Source: an uncultured Clostridia bacterium (lineage in GTDB: Bacteria; Bacillota; Clostridia; Oscillospirales; Acutalibacteraceae). From it: DNA of 64,000 nt. The notes under the pieces are model-generated. The model ran no database searches and was not told the DNA's origin. It saw only the letters and a list, made by a program, of their open reading frames with translations. The position numbers were made by a program, and so were the translations under genes. Positions 52,811 through 61,807 of the stretch are shown piece by piece; position 1 is the stretch's first letter, and every line of letters begins with the position of its first letter. Location of the stretch: contig CAMHEZ010000001.1 of NCBI GenBank assembly GCA_946184295.1, positions 62,001 through 126,000 on the forward strand, written 5' to 3'.

Positions 52811-53461
52811 ATGAAGAGACAAAAGCCACAGATCGACATCAATATCAACAGCTCGGAATCGGCACTCGACGTGATGATTCGGGCGGATATGGAAGAGTGC
52901 GACGTCAACGGATTCCATTTTTTCGATGAGACGGTGGAGAACCTGAACGTATCGGATATGGAAATATCCGGCTGCGTGTTTGTCAACTGCAAATTCCGCA
53001 ACTGCAATTTTGACGGCGTGAGCTTTACGAATTGTCTGTTTAAAAACTGTGACTTGTCCTTCATCAAGATGGGGCAGGGCTCGCTGATTCGCACCGAGAT
53101 CATCGAGAGCCGGCTGTCGGGTGTGAGCATTCCCTTCGGCATCCTCAACAATGTGCTGATTCGCTCCACGCCCTGCCGCTTTATGAATTTTTCCGAGTCG
53201 CGCATGAGCAATGTGGAATTTGTGGGCTGCGATATGACGTCGTGCGCCATGAGCAAGTGCCGCGTCAAGCAAACCGTATTTACCCAATGCGATCTGACGG
53301 GTACCGATTTTACCCGCACGTCGCTCAAGGATATCGACCTGCGGGGCAATCGGCTGGGCGGTATCATCTTTATGGGCGGCGAGCTGGACGGCGCCATTGT
53401 GGACACGGCACAGGCCGTGGGGCTCGTGAAGCTCATGGGCATTCGTGTGGAAGATCACTAA
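52811..53461 (+). CDS. Pentapeptide-repeat protein
   Basis: The 216-aa protein is built of A(D/N)LxX-type pentapeptides over most of its length, for example 'CVFVNCKFRNCNFDGVSFTNCLFKNCDLSFIKMG' read as units of five with central Phe/Leu and frequent Cys. It should fold as a right-handed quadrilateral beta-helix. Some such proteins mimic DNA and protect gyrase, but nothing links this one to that role. GGGAGG precedes the ATG. It is 21 bp upstream of the SGNH hydrolase gene. Confidence 0.85.
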   Translation: MKRQKPQIDININSSESALDVMIRADMEECDVNGFHFFDETVENLNVSDMEISGCVFVNCKFRNCNFDGVSFTNCLFKNCDLSFIKMGQGSLIRTEIIESRLSGVSIPFGILNNVLIRSTPCRFMNFSESRMSNVEFVGCDMTSCAMSKCRVKQTVFTQCDLTGTDFTRTSLKDIDLRGNRLGGIIFMGGELDGAIVDTAQAVGLVKLMGIRVEDH

Positions 53462-53482
53462 TGAATCTGTGGGTGATGCAGC

Positions 53483-54307
53483 ATGAAGAAACCTATTTTG
53501 ATGGCGGCAGCGCTGACAATGGCCATTTGCCTGCTGCCGGTGTGGCACACCGTAAATCTGGTCAAAGACCGGCAAAACACGGTATCTCCATCGGATCAAA
53601 TTTCCCAAAATATCGCGGCGGGAAAAGATATGCTGTCGGATTACGGGGCGGTTTCGGTGGAAATGGCGCAGGACAGCGTGGACGCCGCCCGAATTGCCTA
53701 TGAGGATACGGTGGCGGCGGAGAATCTGAAACAGACCATCGAGAGTGAGATTGCTTTCATTCAGAAGGGCGAACTGACCTATCGCGAGGTGTTCCGCGAA
53801 GTGTATATCTGCGGCGATTCGCTCATGTGCGGGCTGGACGTGGTGGGTCTTATCAACGGCCGCCATCTGATTGCCCAAGTGAGCGCGGGTCTGACGCATC
53901 TGGAAGAGAATCTCGACCGGGTCATTCGCGCCAAGCCCCGCGTGCTGATTCTGCATTACGGCATCAATGCCGTCGCCAACAATGACGCTGCCGTGGAGCG
54001 CTTTGTCACGCGCTACGGGAAAGACATCGACAAAATCCGAGAAGGTTCGCCCAACACGCGCATCATTGTCAGCCTGCTGTTTCCGGTGGACGAAACCGTG
54101 GCGACTGACGGCCGTTTCAAGGGAGTTGCCCGGTTTAATGAGGCGCTGGTCGCGATGTGTGAGGAAAAAGGCATCGAATATCTCGACACCACACCGGTGC
54201 TGAAGGAGCACGCGGAGTATTATACGGCTGACGGTATCCATCAGCACAAGAATTTTTACAGCAAATATTGGTTCCCCTACATCATGAGAGAAATGGAGAT
54301 CTATTGA
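53483..54307 (+). CDS. SGNH/GDSL-family hydrolase, exported
   Basis: The 274-aa protein has an N-terminal hydrophobic segment (about 4-22), a coiled region (about 25-95), and the SGNH fold with Gly-Asp-Ser at about 111-113 ('YICGDSLMCG'), 'YGINAVANND' at block III in place of GxND, and 'DGIHQHKNFY' with the catalytic Asp-x-x-His. It is probably an outside-facing esterase or acyl transferase. Its stop overlaps the DUF4358 start (TGATG), and MBOAT and DHHW genes follow, suggesting action on O-acylated surface glycans. Confidence 0.88.
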   Translation: MKKPILMAAALTMAICLLPVWHTVNLVKDRQNTVSPSDQISQNIAAGKDMLSDYGAVSVEMAQDSVDAARIAYEDTVAAENLKQTIESEIAFIQKGELTYREVFREVYICGDSLMCGLDVVGLINGRHLIAQVSAGLTHLEENLDRVIRAKPRVLILHYGINAVANNDAAVERFVTRYGKDIDKIREGSPNTRIIVSLLFPVDETVATDGRFKGVARFNEALVAMCEEKGIEYLDTTPVLKEHAEYYTADGIHQHKNFYSKYWFPYIMREMEIY

Positions 54308-54777
54308 TGAAAGCGCTCAGACTGAAAGAAATCGTCTGCGTTCTGCTGACGGTCGTCTTCATTTTCTTTGTCACGCGCAGCGAGCCGCCGAGCGAGACAA
54401 GCGTGGCAGACATGGCAGCGGCGCTGCTGACCGTGACCGACGTGTCGGCGCTGCACGAGTGCAAAAATGCCGAATTTAAACGGGAATTTCAGATCAATCC
54501 CAACGATTATGACGGTGTGGTCTATTATACGTCGGATTCCATCATGGAAGTGCGGGAGCTGCTGGTTATCAGGCTGGCCGATGAAGCGCAGGGAGAAGCC
54601 TTAACTGAGCGGATACGCGGTCGGGTGGAGGATAAAATTACCCTTTTCAACGGCTATGCGCCGGAGCAGGAAGCGCTGCTCGACGGCTACGTACTGGAAG
54701 AAACGCGGGGATTTGTCCTCTTTGCGGTTTGCGACGAGCCGGAGGCTGTGCGCCGCACGTTTAAAGATCATCTGTAA
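54307..54777 (+). CDS. DUF4358 family membrane-anchored protein
   Basis: The 156-aa protein has one N-terminal membrane segment (about 8-25) and an outer domain with the DUF4358 pattern 'EFKREFQINPNDYDGVVYYTSDSIMEVRELLVIRL' followed by 'RVEDKITLFNGYAPEQEALLDGYVLEETRGFVLFAVC'. The family often co-occurs with MBOAT and DHHW genes in Clostridia; its function is unknown. The ATG overlaps the SGNH stop by one base. Confidence 0.85.
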   Translation: MKALRLKEIVCVLLTVVFIFFVTRSEPPSETSVADMAAALLTVTDVSALHECKNAEFKREFQINPNDYDGVVYYTSDSIMEVRELLVIRLADEAQGEALTERIRGRVEDKITLFNGYAPEQEALLDGYVLEETRGFVLFAVCDEPEAVRRTFKDHL

Positions 54778-54790
54778 GGAGTGGTAGCCC

Positions 54791-56212
54791 ATGGTTTTCA
54801 GCAGTGCCGTATTCTTATTTGTGTTTCTGCCGGCCGTGCTGCTGCTCTATTTCGTGCCGGTCTGCTTCTGGAATGACAAGCTGGAAACCGGACGGAAAAA
54901 TCTGGTGCTTTGCGTCGCCAGTCTGCTGTTTTACGCGTGGGGCGAACCGGTATATGTCATGCTGATGCTGCTGAGTATCGCTTTCAATTTCAATATCGGT
55001 CTGGACATCGGCAGACACGCCGACAGTCCCCGCAAGAAAAAAGCCATTCTGGCGGCAGCGGTTGTGTTTGACCTGCTGATTCTGGGCTTTTTTAAATACA
55101 GTAATTTCGTGATTGTCAACCTGAACCATTGGTTTGCGCTGGAAATTTCACCGCTGCGGCTGTCGCTGCCGGTGGGTATTTCCTTTTACACCTTCCAGAT
55201 TCTGTCCTATATTGTGGACGTTTACCGCGGCGAGGTGCAACCGCAGAAGAATGTGATCTCTTTTGCGATGTATGTCACGATGTTCCCCCAGCTCATCGCC
55301 GGTCCGATTGTGCAGTATGCCGATATCGAGCGCCAATTGCGTTCCCGCAGGGTCACGCCTTCGGGTTTTTTTGACGGGGTGACGGTGTTTATCCGCGGTC
55401 TGGGAAAGAAGGTGCTGTTTGCCAACACGATTGGGCAGTTTTACACCGAGATTGTCGCCGACGGCGTCGCGCAGGCGGGCGCTGCTACCGCGTGGCTGGG
55501 GATTCTCTGCTACACGATGCAGATTTATTTTGACTTCGGCGGATATTCGGATATGGCCATCGGTCTGGGACGTATGTTCGGATTTGCATTTCTGCCCAAT
55601 TTCAACTTTCCGTATACCGCCGTCAGTATTAAGGATTTCTGGAGCCGCTGGCATATTTCACTGAGCGGTTGGTTCCGGGATTATGTGTATATTCCGCTGG
55701 GGGGCAACCGGAAGGGCGTTCCCCGCACGATACTGAATCTGGCGATTGTGTGGTGCCTGACGGGACTCTGGCACGGCGCGGCGTGGAATTTCGTGGCATG
55801 GGGTGCCTTCTACGGTATCCTGTTGATTGCCGAAAAATACCTGCTGGCGGGTGTGCTGGTAAAAATTCCCAAGGCAGTGCGCCATGTGGTCACGATGGTG
55901 ATCGTGATGGTGGGGTGGGTCTTCTTTTCGTGCGAGAGTTTGTCCGACGCGATTGTCTTTCTGCGTTCGATGTGCTGTCTCAACGGCAATCCGCTGTGGA
56001 ACGGACGCAGTTTGTACTATCTGGCGGGGTGTGCCTTTCCGCTGGCGCTGATGAGCCTGAGCGCATTCGGGGTGTACGACAGAATCCCCAAGCTTCGCAA
56101 CGATTATCTGCGCACGGCGTGGAACGCGCTGCTGTACGGAGGCATTTTCGCGCTTTGTGTGGTATATCTGGTCAGCAGCACCTATAATCCATTCCTGTAT
56201 TTCAGATTTTAA
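54791..56212 (+). CDS. MBOAT family O-acyltransferase
   Basis: The 473-aa polytopic protein has about ten membrane segments and the MBOAT signature 'TGLWHGAAWNFVAWGAFYG' with the catalytic His about two thirds along; 'FKYSNFVIVNLN' and 'FPQLIAGPIVQY' are further family motifs. It resembles AlgI/DltB-type enzymes that carry acyl groups across the membrane to modify glycans or teichoic acids. AAGGAG precedes the ATG. Co-encoded SGNH and DHHW proteins would be the outer acyl acceptors or transferases. Repeat R9 lies 10 bp after the stop. Confidence 0.93.
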   Translation: MVFSSAVFLFVFLPAVLLLYFVPVCFWNDKLETGRKNLVLCVASLLFYAWGEPVYVMLMLLSIAFNFNIGLDIGRHADSPRKKKAILAAAVVFDLLILGFFKYSNFVIVNLNHWFALEISPLRLSLPVGISFYTFQILSYIVDVYRGEVQPQKNVISFAMYVTMFPQLIAGPIVQYADIERQLRSRRVTPSGFFDGVTVFIRGLGKKVLFANTIGQFYTEIVADGVAQAGAATAWLGILCYTMQIYFDFGGYSDMAIGLGRMFGFAFLPNFNFPYTAVSIKDFWSRWHISLSGWFRDYVYIPLGGNRKGVPRTILNLAIVWCLTGLWHGAAWNFVAWGAFYGILLIAEKYLLAGVLVKIPKAVRHVVTMVIVMVGWVFFSCESLSDAIVFLRSMCCLNGNPLWNGRSLYYLAGCAFPLALMSLSAFGVYDRIPKLRNDYLRTAWNALLYGGIFALCVVYLVSSTYNPFLYFRF

Positions 56213-56221
56213 GGGCAAATC

Positions 56222-56395
56222 ATTAAGCGAAGCGCGGGAGTCCAGGGGGTGCGGGCACCTCCTGGCAGGTCTCGCTTTCGCGAGCGAAAGCTGGGGCAAT
56301 CGCCCTTGCGGGGACCGGGGCAGCGCCCCGGGAGCAGGCGCAGCCTGCGAGCAAGACGCGCCAAGATATCGGATAAGGTCAGGCGAATCCGGCCG
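56222..56395 (+). repeat. GC-rich modular repeat copy R9, after the MBOAT gene
   Basis: Plus orientation, left end 12 nt after the MBOAT stop. It has an inserted hairpin 'CTCGCTTTCGCGAGCGAAAGC' region (near 56270-56290), stems GGGGCAGCGCCCC and 'GGCGCAGCCTGCG', and the right tail 'CGCGCCAAGATATC' with 'GTCAGGCGAATCC'. It separates MBOAT from DHHW within one probable transcript. Confidence 0.88.
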
Positions 56396-56412
56396 AAGAG
56401 GTGAAGGGAAAG

Positions 56413-57597
56413 ATGAAAGAAACAGAACAACAGGAACCCAAGCCGCAAAGCAAGCTGTATGAGGCATTCTGCGCCGTGTTTTGTGTGCTGTTTGTGGCGG
56501 GTATCGTGGGCATTGCGGCGCTGCAATGCGTCACGCCAGACCGCAAGCAGTCGGACAGCGAAAACCGCCTGCTGCAACAGATGCCGGGGCTGTCGCTGAC
56601 ATCGGTGACGGACGGCAGCTTCATGAAGGAACTGGAAAGCTACCTGACAGACCAGTTCCCGCAGCGCGACCTGCTGGTGCGGTGCAAAACCTATATTGAC
56701 CTCTTGTGCGGCCGCCAGCAGATCAACGGGGTGTATATCGGCCGGGACGACTATCTCTTTGAGCCGCAAACAGTGCCGAATGAACAGCAGGTGGAAACCA
56801 TTACCGCCGCCATACACGGATTTTGTCTGAGAAATCCCGATTTGCAGAAAGCGGCGGTCATTGTACCGAACGCCACCTGCCTGCTGCAAGACAAGCTGCC
56901 TGACGGGGTGACGCAGTACGATCAACGCGCCTTTCTCGCACAGCTGCGGGAAAAGGTGGGTGGGGCGGACCTTCAGCACTATCACTGGATCAACTGCGCC
57001 GCCGTTCTGGATGGGGCGGACGATGGGCAGTTGTATTACCGTACCGACCACCACTGGACGACGCGTGCTGCCAGCCGGGTTTTTATGGAGACAGCGCGGG
57101 CGTGGGAGCTTGATACGGCGCCGGTGACATATGATTTCGCGGTGGTTTCGGACAGCTTTCAGGGGACGCTGGCTTCGTCCTCGGGCATCTGCCACATCTA
57201 TGATGAAATTGAAATATGCGTGCCGCATGATTCACAGGGGCAGTATGTGATTGAGTACGAGTCGGAAAACGTCAAGACCGCGACCTTCTTCGACAAGAGT
57301 AAGCTCAACACGAAAAATCAATATGAGGTGTTTCTGGGCGGGAATTTTGCCAAGCTGGTGATTGCCACCACCGCGCAGAACGACAAGACGCTGCTCATCT
57401 GCAAGGATTCCTATGCCAACTGCATGATACCCATGTTTGCGCCGTATTTTTCACAGATCGTGGTCATCGACCCGCGGTATTTCAACGATTCGATTGACGG
57501 CTGTATGCAGGACTATCATGTGACCCATGTGCTGTTTCTCTACAATCTCAACACCTTTCTGGAGGATAAATCGCTGGCGGACGTGCTGGAGGATTAA
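56413..57597 (+). CDS. DHHW family protein (AlgX/AlgJ-like)
   Basis: The 394-aa protein has an N-terminal membrane segment (about 15-37) and an SGNH-like outer domain with the family motif 'YYRTDHHWTTRAA' near residue 211, then 'ICKDSYANCMIPMFAPYF' and a final 'YHVTHVLFLYN'. DHHW/ALGX-type proteins act with MBOAT proteins in O-acetylation of exopolysaccharides. The ATG at 56413 has AGAGG upstream; a GTG four codons earlier lacks an RBS. Confidence 0.88.
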   Translation: MKETEQQEPKPQSKLYEAFCAVFCVLFVAGIVGIAALQCVTPDRKQSDSENRLLQQMPGLSLTSVTDGSFMKELESYLTDQFPQRDLLVRCKTYIDLLCGRQQINGVYIGRDDYLFEPQTVPNEQQVETITAAIHGFCLRNPDLQKAAVIVPNATCLLQDKLPDGVTQYDQRAFLAQLREKVGGADLQHYHWINCAAVLDGADDGQLYYRTDHHWTTRAASRVFMETARAWELDTAPVTYDFAVVSDSFQGTLASSSGICHIYDEIEICVPHDSQGQYVIEYESENVKTATFFDKSKLNTKNQYEVFLGGNFAKLVIATTAQNDKTLLICKDSYANCMIPMFAPYFSQIVVIDPRYFNDSIDGCMQDYHVTHVLFLYNLNTFLEDKSLADVLED

Positions 57598-57602
57598 CCG
57601 CC

Positions 57603-57830
57603 GGTGAGACGCATGAGACGCATGAGACGAGGCTTCTATATACCTTTATATATCACCGTACTGTTATTTTACTTGTATTGATAAAAGGTATAGAAAATGT
57701 CCGTCTCACACGTCTCACTATCGGCTTTTTTCTTGAAAAACACCGTATTTCAGGGCTTTTTTGCCCCTTTGGGGTGAGACGGGGAAGGGGTGTTTTCTGC
57801 GTCACACTGCGTCTCACTGCGTCTCACCGG
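57603..57830. repeat. Cluster of TGAGACG iterons in direct and inverted orientation
   Basis: Eight perfect TGAGACG/CGTCTCA heptamers: forward at 57605, 57614 and 57623 (9-bp period), reverse at 57702 and 57711 (9-bp period), forward at 57775, reverse at 57810 and 57820 (10-bp period), plus a degenerate CGTCACA at 57800. The groups can pair with one another. The space between holds an AT-rich stretch. No gene is present. It starts six bases after the DHHW stop codon. Confidence 0.8.
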
Positions 57831-57845
57831 ACTGGCCTGAAAAGC

Positions 57846-58015
57846 GAAATTAAGCGAGCGCATGCGAGCGCGGGAGTCCAGGGGGACTGGTCCTCCTGGC
57901 GGGGACGGGGGCAGAGCCCCAGCAGGGAGTGGGGCGGCGCCCCACGAGGGAGGCTTTAGCCGACCGAGCGCTATGCGCCAAGATATGTAACAGGGTCAGG
58001 CGAATCCGAATAAGG
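57846..58015 (+). repeat. GC-rich modular repeat copy R10
   Basis: Plus orientation with a longer left end (AAGCGAGCGCATGCGAGCGCG), body stems GGGGCAGAGCCCC and 'GTGGGGCGGCGCCCCAC', and right tail 'GCGCCAAGATATG' with 'GTCAGGCGAATCC'. It lies between the iteron cluster and the next promoter. Confidence 0.86.
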
Positions 58016-58057
58016 TCCCGACCAAAATTGATTTCCCTGGTTTGGGCGAGATTGGTG

Positions 58058-58086
58058 TTGACGATTGGGCGAAAATGATGTAAGAT
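58058..58086 (+). promoter_or_regulatory. Promoter of the 58160 gene
   Basis: TTGACG (58058-58063), 17-nt spacer, TAAGAT (58081-58086). Confidence 0.55.
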
Positions 58087-58159
58087 ATGTGTAAATCAAG
58101 AGGGTTGAGTTTTCAACTGTTTCATAACACTTTGTGGAAAAAAGGACGTGTGATAAACG

Positions 58160-59377
58160 ATGGTCAGTCAACAGCTTGCCTCATGGCAGGCAAGAAATCA
58201 TTACCGGAGCGATGACGATGTGGTGTACGGCGTCTATCAGAACTGCGGTTTCTCGGTGAGCGATGATGACGGCGGTCTGCTGTTTGTTTTCATGCTGTCG
58301 CCGCGTGACGACGACGCGTTTGACGATCTGGAGGACGCGCTCGCCGACGAGGGCGGTGAGATTGCCGAAGCGCAGGTCGGCGATGTGGAGGGCTATCTGG
58401 CGCTGTTCTTTGACCAGAGCAACGGCGCTGTTTCACAGCGCACCATGAACAGCTTGCTGGATTTTGTCGCCGATCAGGCGCGTTCCTGCGGCTTCCGCGT
58501 ACCCAATATCTGTGTCAAGTGCGGTGCGCGCGCCACCAAGCGTTCCTTTGTGGACGGCATGGTACAGCCGCTCTGCGCCGATTGCAGCGCCCAGAACAGG
58601 GAAAGCCGCCGCGCGGCTGCCGAAAAGAATCAGAATCCGCCCCGCAAGGAGCAGCGTTCCCGGTATGATGATGACGACCGTTACGCGCAGCAGTATACCC
58701 CTATCACCGCCGACAGCAGCAAGTATGACGATTCCTATGACGAATACGCCGGCATGGAGGCGGGACACGGCGATTATCGCACGACGCAGTATCCGCCGCG
58801 CCGCGACCCGGAGGAACCGCCCAAAAAATCCCGCGAGGAATCCCGGGAACCGTTACCGCGGTTCGATCAGACGCCCATTGCCTTTAACGACGACGGGGAA
58901 GAGGATTATCAGGAAATTTTGGGCAGTGCGGGAGAGCATTCCGCCACCGTCAGCGAAAAGCATATCGGCGGCAGCGCGGCCATGGGCGTGCTGGGGACGA
59001 TCCTTGGCTCGCTGGTCGGTGTGATTCCCTATGCGGTCATCGCGCTGGGACTGCATTTTCCGATGGCAGCACTTTGTTTTCCGGCGGGCATTCTGGCGGT
59101 GTGGTGCTATACGGCACTCAAGGGCCGCAAATCCATGGGCTTTGGCATGGGCGTGAGCATCGCTTGCAGCGCTGTCATATCCTTTTTTGCCATGTTCCTG
59201 TGTATGGTTGTGTACTATATGAATGAAAACAGGAATTTCAGCCAGGCCATGAATTATCTTTTTAGTGAAAACGGCAGTTTCTTTGCGTTCAACACGATAT
59301 TTGCCGTGCTGGGAGCTGCTTTTGGCGCACTCTTTATGATTGTGGCGATGTCCAAGTATATAGAAAGCGACGATTGA
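58160..59377 (+). CDS. Membrane protein with internal zinc ribbon
   Basis: The 405-aa protein has an N-terminal domain of about 110 residues (alpha/beta pattern, no family recognised), a zinc ribbon 'CVKCGARATKRSFVDGMVQPLCADC' (about 118-142), a charged Tyr/Asp/Arg-rich linker (about 150-265), and three to four membrane segments at the C-terminus (about 275-395). Ribbon plus disordered linker plus membrane resembles the plan at 35233-39819, but the order is different. AAGGACG precedes the ATG. It is 22 bp before hflX. Confidence 0.72.
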   Translation: MVSQQLASWQARNHYRSDDDVVYGVYQNCGFSVSDDDGGLLFVFMLSPRDDDAFDDLEDALADEGGEIAEAQVGDVEGYLALFFDQSNGAVSQRTMNSLLDFVADQARSCGFRVPNICVKCGARATKRSFVDGMVQPLCADCSAQNRESRRAAAEKNQNPPRKEQRSRYDDDDRYAQQYTPITADSSKYDDSYDEYAGMEAGHGDYRTTQYPPRRDPEEPPKKSREESREPLPRFDQTPIAFNDDGEEDYQEILGSAGEHSATVSEKHIGGSAAMGVLGTILGSLVGVIPYAVIALGLHFPMAALCFPAGILAVWCYTALKGRKSMGFGMGVSIACSAVISFFAMFLCMVVYYMNENRNFSQAMNYLFSENGSFFAFNTIFAVLGAAFGALFMIVAMSKYIESDD

Positions 59378-59399
59378 GCATATTATCAACGGGGGTTTT

Positions 59400-60644
59400 A
59401 TGGAGTTGTACGAAACAAAACAGGTGCAGACCACCGCGCTGCTTGCGGGGGTTGACTTGGGGGAGAGCGATACCGAAGAATCCATGGCGGAGCTGCGGGA
59501 GCTGGCGCGCACCGCCGGCGCGGAGGTCGCGGGGATTATGCTGCAAAAGCGTCCCTCGCCTGATCCGGCTACGTGTGTGGGTTCAGGCTTTCTGGAGGAA
59601 ATGACGGCGTTCTGCCAAAACAATGAGGTCAATCTGATTATCTTTGACCGCGAGCTTTCGCCGATTCAGATGCGCAACATCGAGGACGCGACGGATATCC
59701 GCACCATCGACCGCACCATGCTGATTCTGGATATCTTCGCGGGGCGGGCACGTTCGAGTGAAGGCAAGCTGCAAGTCGAGCTGGCGCAGCTTAGATATAT
59801 GCTGCCCCGCCTGACCGGCAAGGGCATTGCCATGAGCCGTCTGGGCGGCGGCATTGGCACGCGCGGTCCGGGCGAAACCAAGTTGGAGACCGATCGGCGG
59901 CACATTCGCGGACGGATTGACGGCCTGAAGGAAAAGCTGGCAGAAGTGGCCAGTCAGCGCGGCCGGCAGCGGGAGCGCCGCAAGCGGGACGGTGTGGTCA
60001 CGGTGGCCATCGTAGGCTATACCAATGCGGGCAAGTCCACGCTGCTCAATGCGCTGACCGATGCGGGCGTGCTTTCGGAAGATATGCTGTTTGCCACACT
60101 CGACCCGACCGCACGCGCCCTGACGCTTCCTTCGGGCAGCAGCGTCATGCTGGTGGATACGGTCGGCTTTATCCGCCGCCTGCCCCATCATCTGATCGAG
60201 GCGTTTAAATCCACGCTGGAAGAAGCCGTGCAGGCGGATATCATTCTGAATGTGTGCGACGGTTCGTCGCCTGTGTTCCGCGACCATCTGCGGATTACAG
60301 GCGAACTGCTGGCGGAGCTGGGCGCGGAGAACAAGCCGATTATCACGGTCATCAATAAAATTGACGCAGCCAACGCCGATGATATTCTCGGGGTGGACGG
60401 CGTGAGAATCAGCGCGAAACAGGGGCAGGGCTTTGACCGGCTGCTGGCCGCCATCGAGGAGGCGCTTCCCGTCAAAAAGCTCCGTGTGGAGCTGCTCTTC
60501 CCGTTCAGCGATATCGGGCAGTCCGCCATGGTCAGAGACAACGGCACGATCTTTGCGGAGGAATATACCGCGGACGGGCTGCTGATGGATTGCCTGATTG
60601 ACACTATCACAGCGGAACGGTTAAAGCAATATTTGAAACAGTAA
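59400..60644 (+). CDS. hflX: Ribosome-associated GTPase HflX
   Basis: The 414-aa GTPase has the HflX N-terminal domain with 'RGPGETKLETDRRHI', a coiled linker, and the G domain with P-loop 'GYTNAGKSTLLNAL' (about 207), 'DTVGFIRRLPHHLIEAF' and 'NKID'. HflX splits or rescues stalled 70S ribosomes under stress. The N-terminal 'VGSGFLEEM' glycine-rich segment is typical. It is probably co-transcribed with the upstream membrane-protein gene and ends before a terminator. Confidence 0.96.
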   Translation: MELYETKQVQTTALLAGVDLGESDTEESMAELRELARTAGAEVAGIMLQKRPSPDPATCVGSGFLEEMTAFCQNNEVNLIIFDRELSPIQMRNIEDATDIRTIDRTMLILDIFAGRARSSEGKLQVELAQLRYMLPRLTGKGIAMSRLGGGIGTRGPGETKLETDRRHIRGRIDGLKEKLAEVASQRGRQRERRKRDGVVTVAIVGYTNAGKSTLLNALTDAGVLSEDMLFATLDPTARALTLPSGSSVMLVDTVGFIRRLPHHLIEAFKSTLEEAVQADIILNVCDGSSPVFRDHLRITGELLAELGAENKPIITVINKIDAANADDILGVDGVRISAKQGQGFDRLLAAIEEALPVKKLRVELLFPFSDIGQSAMVRDNGTIFAEEYTADGLLMDCLIDTITAERLKQYLKQ

Positions 60645-60702
60645 TATTTTTAATATGTATAACAAATAGGAATATTTCAAACGAAAGAATACCAGTCGAA
60701 TA

Positions 60703-60746
60703 AACGCAGCCTGCTGATTTGCAAATCATGACAGGCTGCGTTTTTG
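60703..60746 (+). terminator. Terminator after hflX
   Basis: AACGCAGCCTG (60703-60713) pairs with CAGGCTGCG (60732-60740), inner GATTTGCAAATC adds pairing; TTTTTGC follows. Confidence 0.85.
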
Positions 60747-60840
60747 CAATTCCGTGAGCGATGGGGAAACAATAATAGTGGTCTGTATCTGTGCATCAGT
60801 CATACAGACCATAAAAATGCAATCGGAAGGGAATGATACC

Positions 60841-61737
60841 ATGATTCAGAGACAAAAGCTGGTGCTTTCGGTGATTTGCGCGTCGGCGCTGTCGGCGGCA
60901 TTTCTGATCGGCTCCTTCTACCGCACCTTTGCCTCGGATTTGCGCACGGTGGGCAAAAGGAATACGTCGCACACGACCGCCGCAACCACTGCAACCACCA
61001 CGACCACCACCCAATCCGCGGCCAAAGCCAATGAAGCCAAGGTAGATATTGCGTCGCTCAGTCCCAAGAAAATCGGTTGGGGACAGGGCACCAATTTTGA
61101 CAGCCTCAACCGGCCGCAGGACGCAGTCAATGCGCAGGAAAAATACGGCGATCTGGGCGGGTGCTTCGTGGACCTGTCGGAGGAAAAGAAAATCTATCTG
61201 ACCTTTGACGAGGGATATGAGAACGGATTCAGCAACGATATTCTCGATACGCTGCAAAAGAAGCAGGTGAAAGCCACCTTCTTCATCACAGGCGATTATG
61301 CCAAGCGGGAGGGCGAGCTGGTGCAGCGTATGATTGATGAGGGTCACACCGTGGGCAACCACACCTGGCGGCACTATTCCATGCCGGAGAAATCGCTGGA
61401 GGTCTGCCGGGAGGAACTGCGGCAGCTGGAGGACTATGTGCAGGAAAACTATCATTATCAAATGACCGTGATGCGTCCGCCGATGGGCGAATTTTCGGAG
61501 CAGACGCTGGCGCTTGCTTGGGAAATGGGCTATCGCACCTATTTCTGGAGCTTTGCCTATAAGGATTGGGACCCCAACGCGCAGGGAGATGCGGCGGCTT
61601 CGCTGCAAAAGCTGAATGACCGGCTGCACCCCGGCGCCATTTACCTGCTGCACGCGGTGTCCGCCACAAATGCCAGGATTCTGGGCGACTTTATTGATTA
61701 TGCCCAAGGGCAAGGATATCAGTTCGTTTGCCCGTAA
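60841..61737 (+). CDS. Polysaccharide deacetylase, PdaA-like
   Basis: The 298-aa protein has an N-terminal signal/membrane segment (about 7-27), a Thr-rich linker, and the NodB domain with 'YLTFDEGYENGFSNDILD' (about 120-137; the TFDEGYE form is typical of PdaA instead of TFDDG), 'GHTVGNHTWRHYSMP' (metal His) and 'MRPPMGEFSEQTL', 'YFWSFAYKDW', 'LLHAVS'. PdaA deacetylates muramic acid to form the delta-lactam of spore cortex peptidoglycan. ATG at 60841 with AAGGG upstream was chosen because a frame 29 codons longer overlaps the hflX terminator region. Confidence 0.92.
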   Translation: MIQRQKLVLSVICASALSAAFLIGSFYRTFASDLRTVGKRNTSHTTAATTATTTTTTQSAAKANEAKVDIASLSPKKIGWGQGTNFDSLNRPQDAVNAQEKYGDLGGCFVDLSEEKKIYLTFDEGYENGFSNDILDTLQKKQVKATFFITGDYAKREGELVQRMIDEGHTVGNHTWRHYSMPEKSLEVCREELRQLEDYVQENYHYQMTVMRPPMGEFSEQTLALAWEMGYRTYFWSFAYKDWDPNAQGDAAASLQKLNDRLHPGAIYLLHAVSATNARILGDFIDYAQGQGYQFVCP

Positions 61738-61746
61738 CGCAGCAAA

Positions 61747-61786
61747 AGCGCCCGGGCCGCTGCATACGGCAGTCGGTCCGGGCGCA
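61747..61786. terminator. Terminator between pdaA-like and DUF4173 genes
   Basis: GCGCCCGGGCCG (61748-61759) pairs with CGGTCCGGGCGC (61774-61785). The A-run on its left gives TTTTGCT on the minus strand, so it suits the DUF4173 gene best. Confidence 0.75.
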
Positions 61787-61807
61787 GATTGCTGAGGGGG
61801 AAAAGAC

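Noticed and set aside
52706-54247. 513-codon open frame antisense to the pentapeptide and SGNH genes
   Set aside because: Both sense genes have clear family motifs and RBS; the antisense frame has none.
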